From Cryptomeria japonica (lineage: Eukaryota > Streptophyta > Pinopsida > Cupressales > Cupressaceae), in contig NC_081410.1 in assembly GCF_030272615.1 (NCBI RefSeq), forward strand, positions 221,827,415-221,891,414: DNA of 64,000 nt. Reading direction: 5' to 3'. Within the stretch, counting starts at the first letter, position 1. Each line of letters begins with the position of its first letter. Shown here one piece after another: positions 58,495 through 64,000 of the stretch. A program made the translations under genes and the position numbers. The notes under the pieces are model-generated. The model worked only from the letters and a program-made list of their open reading frames with translations. It searched no databases and was not told where the DNA came from.

Positions 58495-59698
58495 TGTTAG
58501 ACAATTCAAATAACTAGAAGAAAACTGAGAGGGGGGGTAAATCAGTCGTCATAGATTACAAGAACTATTAGCAATTAAAAATTTAATATCGGAACCCAAA
58601 ACATTTATACCAGGATGCAATTAAACCAATTAATCATAAACAATAATCATAAAATAAATGCCATCCACATGACACCAAGATTTATACGTGGAAACCCAGT
58701 AAAGGGAAAAACCAGGGTGGGAAGCCTACCCATAGCCAGATAATACTTCTACAGTAAGTATGTGAATTACAATTGAGGGGCTTGCAATTGCAAGAAGGCC
58801 AACAACCTAGAGCACACTTCTCCTCACAAAAGGAGCCTCACTGACTACATAAAAATCCAGACTACAATCCGAAGAAGTGTTGAACTGCAAAAGATAGCAT
58901 CTCCTATGCCTCAGTACAGTTCTGGTTAAGCTCAATAACAGAGGACTAATTCCTCTTATATTCACCCAATTTAATCTCCAATGATCAACCAAATCCTCTA
59001 CTTGAATGACATTACATTATTCATACATTACATCCCTTTTCCTTAACCATGATGATCTATAATGACATCTTACATCTATATATACAAAACCTCGACCATA
59101 AACAATCAGGTTGGCCACCAGACAATAAACCAATTAAATAATTACAAAACATGTCAGCCTTAGACCAAATAAATAATAACCAAGACATAAGACATCCCAG
59201 AAACACATTGAGAGGTCCAATTCACACGTTACATTAAAGCCAGACAATAACCTAGATCAACCGGGACCCAGTATAGGTCCACATCCTAAAGAAATGATCT
59301 CCAACCACCAATTCTCGAACATGATCACCAAAAACATCCTGAAACTTCACCAAACGCTGCACCAACACCACTTATACAATTCATCAAAGATCTTCATCAA
59401 AAGCTTTTCTGATGAAACCCTCGTCGGAACCAGAAGCCAAGCTTTTAAGAAATAGGATAGCATCTGATCACCAGACCAAAACCAACTTACTGAATATGAA
59501 CATGAGTATCATGAATAAGACAATTCCATTACCAAATCATACCAGAGCCTATCAGATCATGTCGGATCCAAACCAACCAAAAAACTACTCAACCTACTAG
59601 GACCATAAGGGTGTCGATAAAGCATCCAAACAAATAGTGTTGGCATCAATGAAAAAACATCAATGCAACATATAATCAATTCCTCCAAATGGTCAACA
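58495..59698 (-). repeat. 3' LTR of the second Sirevirus-like Copia (1204 bp)
   Basis: On the minus strand it runs TGTTGACCATTTGGAGG...AATTGTCTAACA, with a polypurine tract (AAAGGGGAGAT) immediately upstream at 59699-59710. Confidence 0.75.
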
Positions 59699-59945
59699 AT
59701 CTCCCCTTTGGCATTGATGTCAACACTAGATGTGAAAAACATCTAAGTACCAATAAATGCCAAACAAGTCTCCCCTAATGGAAGACAACCAATAATCTCC
59801 CACATACAGTTTTGAAATAAAGACCAAACTCCCCCTTTGAATGATATATCTGTAAATCTTTGAATGGTATATATATCTCTCCCCCTAATTTATACAACTC
59901 CTTAAGTTTTCTTTTTCACATCAATATCTCTCCCCCTTTGACATC
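59699..59945 (-). other. Reiterated polypurine motifs upstream of 3' LTR
   Basis: On the minus strand GGGGA-type purine motifs occur at about 59700, 59770, 59829, 59879 and 59930. The first is the likely functional tract. The same layout is seen at 25011-25278. Confidence 0.65.
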
Positions 59946-60099
59946 AATGCCAGAAATATGACAAAAATATCAAAGCAAAAACATAAACCACTGAATCTCA
60001 AAGATGACTACTCCCTCTGAGCAGTAGCATCCCCACATCAGTGCTGGAATGAAGAGTATCTCTGATAATGCATACCAGACTAATGCCAAACTGCATCAA

Positions 60100-61532
60100 T
60101 CAAGTCTCTACTAGAGGGGCGGAAACTCCCAATCTATCTCTCAGGTACTCAAATGATTCCTTAGGCAAAGGTTTAGTGAAAATATCTACAATCTTCTCTT
60201 TAGTATTCACATAAACCAATCTAACTTCATTTGCTTCCACCTTTTCCTTTAAAAAGTTATAGTTGATAGATATGTGCATTGTCTTAGAATGAAATACTAG
60301 ATTCTTTGATATATCAATAGCAGCAGAGTTATCACAGTGAATAACTACTGGTGCATTACAATCTACCTTTATATCCTTCAACATTTGCTTCATCCATAAA
60401 ACCTGTGTACAGTTAGTAGCAGCAACAACATACTCAACTTCAATAGTAGATAAATAAGTACATGATTGTTTCTTGCTGATCCATGAAACCAACTTCTTTC
60501 CAAGAAAGAAAGCTCCATTGGAAGTACTTTTCCGGTCATCAACATCTCTAGCCCAATCAACATCTATATATGCACATAAAGTAAAGTCATCATCCTTAGA
60601 GTACCACAAACCATATTCTGATGTAACCTGCAATTATCTAAAAATCCTTTTCATCGCACTCTCATGATTTTCTCTAGGATCACTTTGAAATCTTGAAAGA
60701 ATACAAACAACATCCATAATGTCAGGCCTAGTCCAAGTCAAATAAAGCAGACTTGCAATCATAGATTTGTATCTTATAGGATGTACCCATGGAGAAACAT
60801 CTTTCCTTGTCAATTTCTCACTTGTAACCATAGGAGTAATTATCGGTTTAGAATCTCCCATGACAAATCTCTTCAAAAATTACTTAGCATACTTTGTTTG
60901 ATAGATGAACATAACTTTTCCAGTTTGAGCAATCTGCAAAAATAAGAAAAATTTCAGCTCTCCAATCATAGACATTTCAAATTCTTTCTCCATATTCTTA
61001 GAAAATTCTATGCATAACTTATCTTCACCTCCAAAAATAATGTCATCAACAAATACTTCAATAATCAATATATCATCATCAGTGATTTTATAATATAAAT
61101 TACTATTAGCATTACCTTTAGTAAAACCAAGCTTCAAAAGATATTTATCCAACCTTGCATACCAAGCTCTAGGTGCTTGTTTCAATCCATATAAAGCTTT
61201 CCTTAACCTGCAAACCATGTTTGTATCATCTGATAGTGAAAAACCATCAGGTTTCTCAATATAAACTTCCTCATCAAGATCTCCATTCAAAAAAGCACAT
61301 TTAACATCCATCTGATAAACCTTGTAGTTTTTATAAGTAGCATAGGCAAGAAATAATCTTATAGCTTCAATCCTAGCTATACGTGCAAAAGTCTCTCCAT
61401 AATCAATTCCTTCCTTTTGAGAATATCTTTTACAAAGAAATCTAGCCTTATTCCTTATAACTTGACCATCCTCATTCAATTTATTCCTAAAAACCTATTT
61501 AGTTCCAATAACATTTTAATTTTTAGGCCCGA
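60100..61532 (-). pseudogene. pol: Copia pol fragment: RT and RNase H
   Basis: A single frame with stops near 61490, 60878 and 60634. RT motifs: [38 protein letters not shown] and [10 protein letters not shown]. RNase H (60633-60100): the first catalytic region is DVDWARD, and the Glu motif reads STIEVEY (STAEAEY is usual). Ends in PLVET at 60100, as the 19717 element ends in PPVET. The N-terminal part beyond 61532 is missing. Confidence 0.9.
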
Positions 61533-61945
61533 CACTAGTACATTCGGGTCAAAATTTTGACGGCAAATCGTCGTAATTCCGACACAATTTCGTCGCACTA
61601 CCGACAAAAAAAGCCGTTGAAAATTTTGTGTCGGAAGTTCCAACTATCCTTGTGGTCATCGCAATTCCGACATCACCTCCAACCTTTCTGATGGCTGCCA
61701 TGGATGCTCATACCCTGAAATAATACCATCGCGATCTCGGCCTATCGGCGGAATTCCGACTCCAAAGGATAAAATTCTGACAGAGGAGTGTCGTCGGATG
61801 CATAGCATCCTCATCAGAACTCTCCTGGAGGTTGTCATCCATCGGATGCATGCCTCCAAGAGAGTTTTGATGAGGATGTTGTGCATCCGACGACACTCCT
61901 CTATCGGAATTTTATCCTTTGGAGTCAGAATTCCGATGATAGGCC
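61533..61945. mobile_element. CACTA-like transposon end with hairpin
   Basis: Begins CACTAGTACATTCGGG, followed by many CCGAC/GTCGG words (subterminal-repeat-like). It shares the terminus with 18917-19148 and the words with 10061-10362. No transposase is seen and no far end was found, so it is either a truncated copy or a small non-autonomous derivative whose right edge is uncertain. Confidence 0.55.
61739..61945. repeat. Near-perfect inverted repeat, 93-bp arms with 21-bp loop
   Basis: Left arm 61739-61831 and right arm 61853-61945 pair without gaps; I count nine mismatches, of which eight are transitions. The transcript would form a long hairpin. Confidence 0.9.
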
Positions 61946-61983
61946 AATTTTTCAGAAATTTTTTTTTTATAGAAAATGATTGA

Positions 61984-62165
61984 CATTGGTATCTCTCTTC
62001 TATCTCTCTTCTCTATCCCTCTCTACTATCTCTCTTCTCTCTCCCCTCTCTAGGTCTCTTTCTCCATTCCTCTCTTCTTCTCTCCCTCTCTACTTCTCTT
62101 TCTCTACCCTCTCCAGGTCATTATCTCTTCCTCCCACACTCTCTCTCTCTCTCTCTCACCTCTAT
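61984..62165. repeat. Pyrimidine-rich low-complexity tract
   Basis: CTCT- and TCTC-rich with TATCTCTCTTC variants, ending in a pure CT run near 62140-62157. Confidence 0.85.
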
Positions 62166-62962
62166 AGGTCTCACCTTCCATTCCTCCATAATTACCCATG
62201 TTGTCAAGTTGCAAGATATTTCCCAAAGTACTTGGTTGCTAGGGTTTATTTTCTTAAGTGTTGGAGTCAGAGTTAGATGAGACCTGCATGATTAAGTTGT
62301 ATTAAGTGATCAAGTCACCAAGATCTCAATTGTAAACATGACTAGGTTCTAGGGTTTTAGGGTATAGCATAGGTCAATATTGAGGTATGGTGGTCAAGAA
62401 TTACCTTCCAATGACAAAAGACATCCAAATGATGAAGAATGAAGGCGATGAACTCATAGAAGTTTGGAGGAGATAATTTGACTAAGTTAAAATTTTGTTT
62501 AAGTCATAGTCATGATACTAGCTTGCTCATCAAGAGCAATTTGTACGAATGAACCCTAGAAATGTGCCCATGCTAGAGAAGAAAGAATTCCAATAAAACC
62601 TAAGGCAATGCTAGTAAGGGGTCAAAATTAAAGAATTAGGGTACAAAAAACAAAATTTGGCTAAGTCGAGATGTTGCTCAAGGATGACCTAAATCATGGA
62701 GTGTAAATCAATCATGAAACATGAGAATGGATAGGTCTTGACCCAAGCAACGTAAGTCCCCCTTGTGATTCTAGCAGATATCACATCACAATCATTGAGT
62801 CTATCTACAATATAAAGTCAAGACCTGACTATTGGAATCTTGGAGTCATCCCATTTGATCACGTAGTTTAGCACTTGGGATGATTTTGTTCAAGAGAGGA
62901 TAGAATACTTATTATTTTATTTTGTGTTGCATAGTGCATAAAAAATACATCAACAGAAACCA
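62166..62962. other. Unassigned DNA
   Basis: No gene or repeat recognised; short frames only. Confidence 0.5.
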
Positions 62963-63100
62963 TTGAAAGGTTTGGTTAAAGCCTTTGAATCACAATCTCT
63001 ACGAGAAGCTATCAAGAGTGCCCAAAATTTGGAAACTTTAGTATCCAGGAACATAATTCATAAGGCACCACTTTTAGAGCAACCAAAGAAGCCTATCAAT
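62963..63100 (+). pseudogene. Possible retrotransposon gag fragment
   Basis: A 64-codon frame begins KGLVKAFESQSLREAIKSAQ, a pattern recalling the C-terminal part of Gypsy gag cores (L..AI..A..LE). No flanking LTR or pol is seen. Weak call. Confidence 0.25.
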
Positions 63101-63672
63101 GTAATATTTTGTCTACCTTGGATATGTTTTATCCTAAGTGTGATATTCCACTATTAAAAAGCTTAATTAGGTAATACTTTTACTTAGGTAGAATAAGATA
63201 ATGAGTTGCACATTCTCCTTCTTTGATTGAGATTCTACTTTTTCCTTGTCACAAATTTGGAAACTTGGATAAGCAATTTCTTTTTTTGGTTTTCTACCTC
63301 TTCATGATCCTCATGGATTTGGAATCTTGGAAGCTATATATTGTAGGTTTTTCCTCGATTAACATATCAAATGAAACTATTGTGAGCTTTCATAGCTTAA
63401 CATACCAAGGGCTTAAGTTTGGGGACGATAGGGGGATGACGAAGGGGGCGAGGTGGGATGCAAATATATATACAACTTAAAAAATTAATTATAAAAGGAT
63501 GTGTATAGAATAAGTATAACAACTGTAAATAAAACTTTGCCACACTATGTAAATTTTACAATAAACATTAAAAATATGTCAATGATTGCAGAAAGAAGGT
63601 TTTGTAGAAAAGTGGCTAATAATTAAAGCCCGATGAAAGCATAAATCCATTATTGTACATTATGAAATGTCA
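63101..63672. other. Unassigned DNA beside the NPF exon
   Basis: No gene recognised. If the exon to the right belongs to a live gene, this could be its intron. Confidence 0.4.
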
Positions 63673-64000
63673 TCATGCAAACAAACTGTTATTTGATCTG
63701 AGACAACGAGTTAATTTTGCATATAGTGTATATGATAGAAAGAAAGCTAATACAAGTGCAATGCTTATGCTGTACAAAAACCAGTTGAAGAAATTTGATA
63801 TCAGCTTTCTCTCTTTTCCATCATTCTCATCAAATTGTTCTACCCCATGAACAGGAAAAGAGCCCTTAATGCCTCCAACACCAAGAGCCATGACATACAG
63901 ACCAGTGTAGAGTATTATAGTTTGTCCACCTTCCACCTGCTTGCAAATCCTAGCTTTGTATGCACTTCCCATGTCACATGCTGGAGGCTTTAGTGAAGGA
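63673..64000 (-). CDS. NPF (NRT1/PTR) transporter exon, partial
   Basis: The minus-strand frame is open from the window edge to a stop at 63673. It reads LKPPACD, then LYTGLYVMALGVGGIKGSFP, then HGVEQFDEND, then FFNWF, the conserved stretch after the first transmembrane helices of NPF/PTR proton-coupled transporters (nitrate, peptide or hormone uptake at membranes). The GVGGIKGS.P.HG.EQFDE version is nearest the NPF4 type, as I recall it. After YTLYAK the similarity stops, so a splice donor is likely near 63700-63720, but I cannot place it. The 5' part is outside the window. It could be a live gene or a fragment. Confidence 0.8.
   Translation of the reverse strand, partial: PSLKPPACDMGSAYKARICKQVEGGQTIILYTGLYVMALGVGGIKGSFPVHGVEQFDENDGKERKLISNFFNWFLYSISIALVLAFFLSYTLYAKLTRCLRSNNSLFA

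Larger units (their letters stand above)
58495..61532 (-). mobile_element. Second Sirevirus-like Copia element, 5'-truncated
   Basis: Minus orientation: 3' LTR 58495-59698, polypurine motifs, then the 3' half of pol. At 61532 it abuts a CACTA-like end, and the rest (integrase, gag, 5' LTR) is not in the window. Its pol is closely related to that of the 19717 element, but the LTR sequence is different apart from one conserved block. Confidence 0.8.

Overview
The window is plant nuclear DNA from a large, repeat-rich genome. The kinds of LTR retrotransposon, a tRNA-Trp-type primer site, a plant mobile domain ORF and an NPF (NRT1/PTR) transporter exon all point to a seed plant; the very deep nesting suggests a conifer-like gymnosperm, but that is inference. 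Almost everything here is mobile DNA. The only host-gene-like sequence is the NPF exon at the right edge (minus strand, running off the window).

Layout, left to right. 1-2288: no gene recognised. 2289-7401 (minus): a Copia-type element with an LTR, iMet-type PBS, a CCHC zinc-knuckle gag, and a large decayed ORF2 of unknown function in place of pol. 7402-10060: AT-rich, unassigned. 10061-10362 plus 18917-19148: two pieces of a CACTA-like DNA transposon, split by an 8.5-kb decayed chromovirus-type Gypsy (10363-18911, TSD GACTT). 19149-19716 and 58171-58494: gag and ORF2 start of a second, plus-strand copy of the element family seen at 2289-7401.

That second copy is split by a Sirevirus-like Copia whose two ends lie 38 kb apart (19717 and 58165, TSD CACAC on both sides). 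Its 3' LTR was hit twice: by a 3.6-kb solo LTR (26023-29606, TSD CTTTC) and by a Gypsy/Tat-like non-autonomous element (29862-58093, TSD ATTGG). The latter's right LTR was hit in turn by an intact 18.8-kb autonomous Tat-lineage Gypsy (38928-57748, TSD ATTAC).

The Tat element is the most interesting object. It has 1376-bp LTRs with only about three differences, an unbroken 2428-codon gag-pol on the minus strand (gag, protease, G-patch, RT, two RNase H domains, integrase), an opposing plus-strand ORF with a plant mobile domain, a PBS whose match to tRNA-Trp runs about 39 nt, and two arrays of the palindrome AGCGCT. One array lies ahead of each ORF, and the two are in mirror orientation.

58495-61532 is a truncated second Sirevirus-like Copia (minus). 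It abuts a CACTA-like end carrying a 207-bp hairpin (61533-61945). After a pyrimidine-rich tract and unassigned DNA comes the NPF exon.

All family calls rest on reading motifs by eye; no database search was run.
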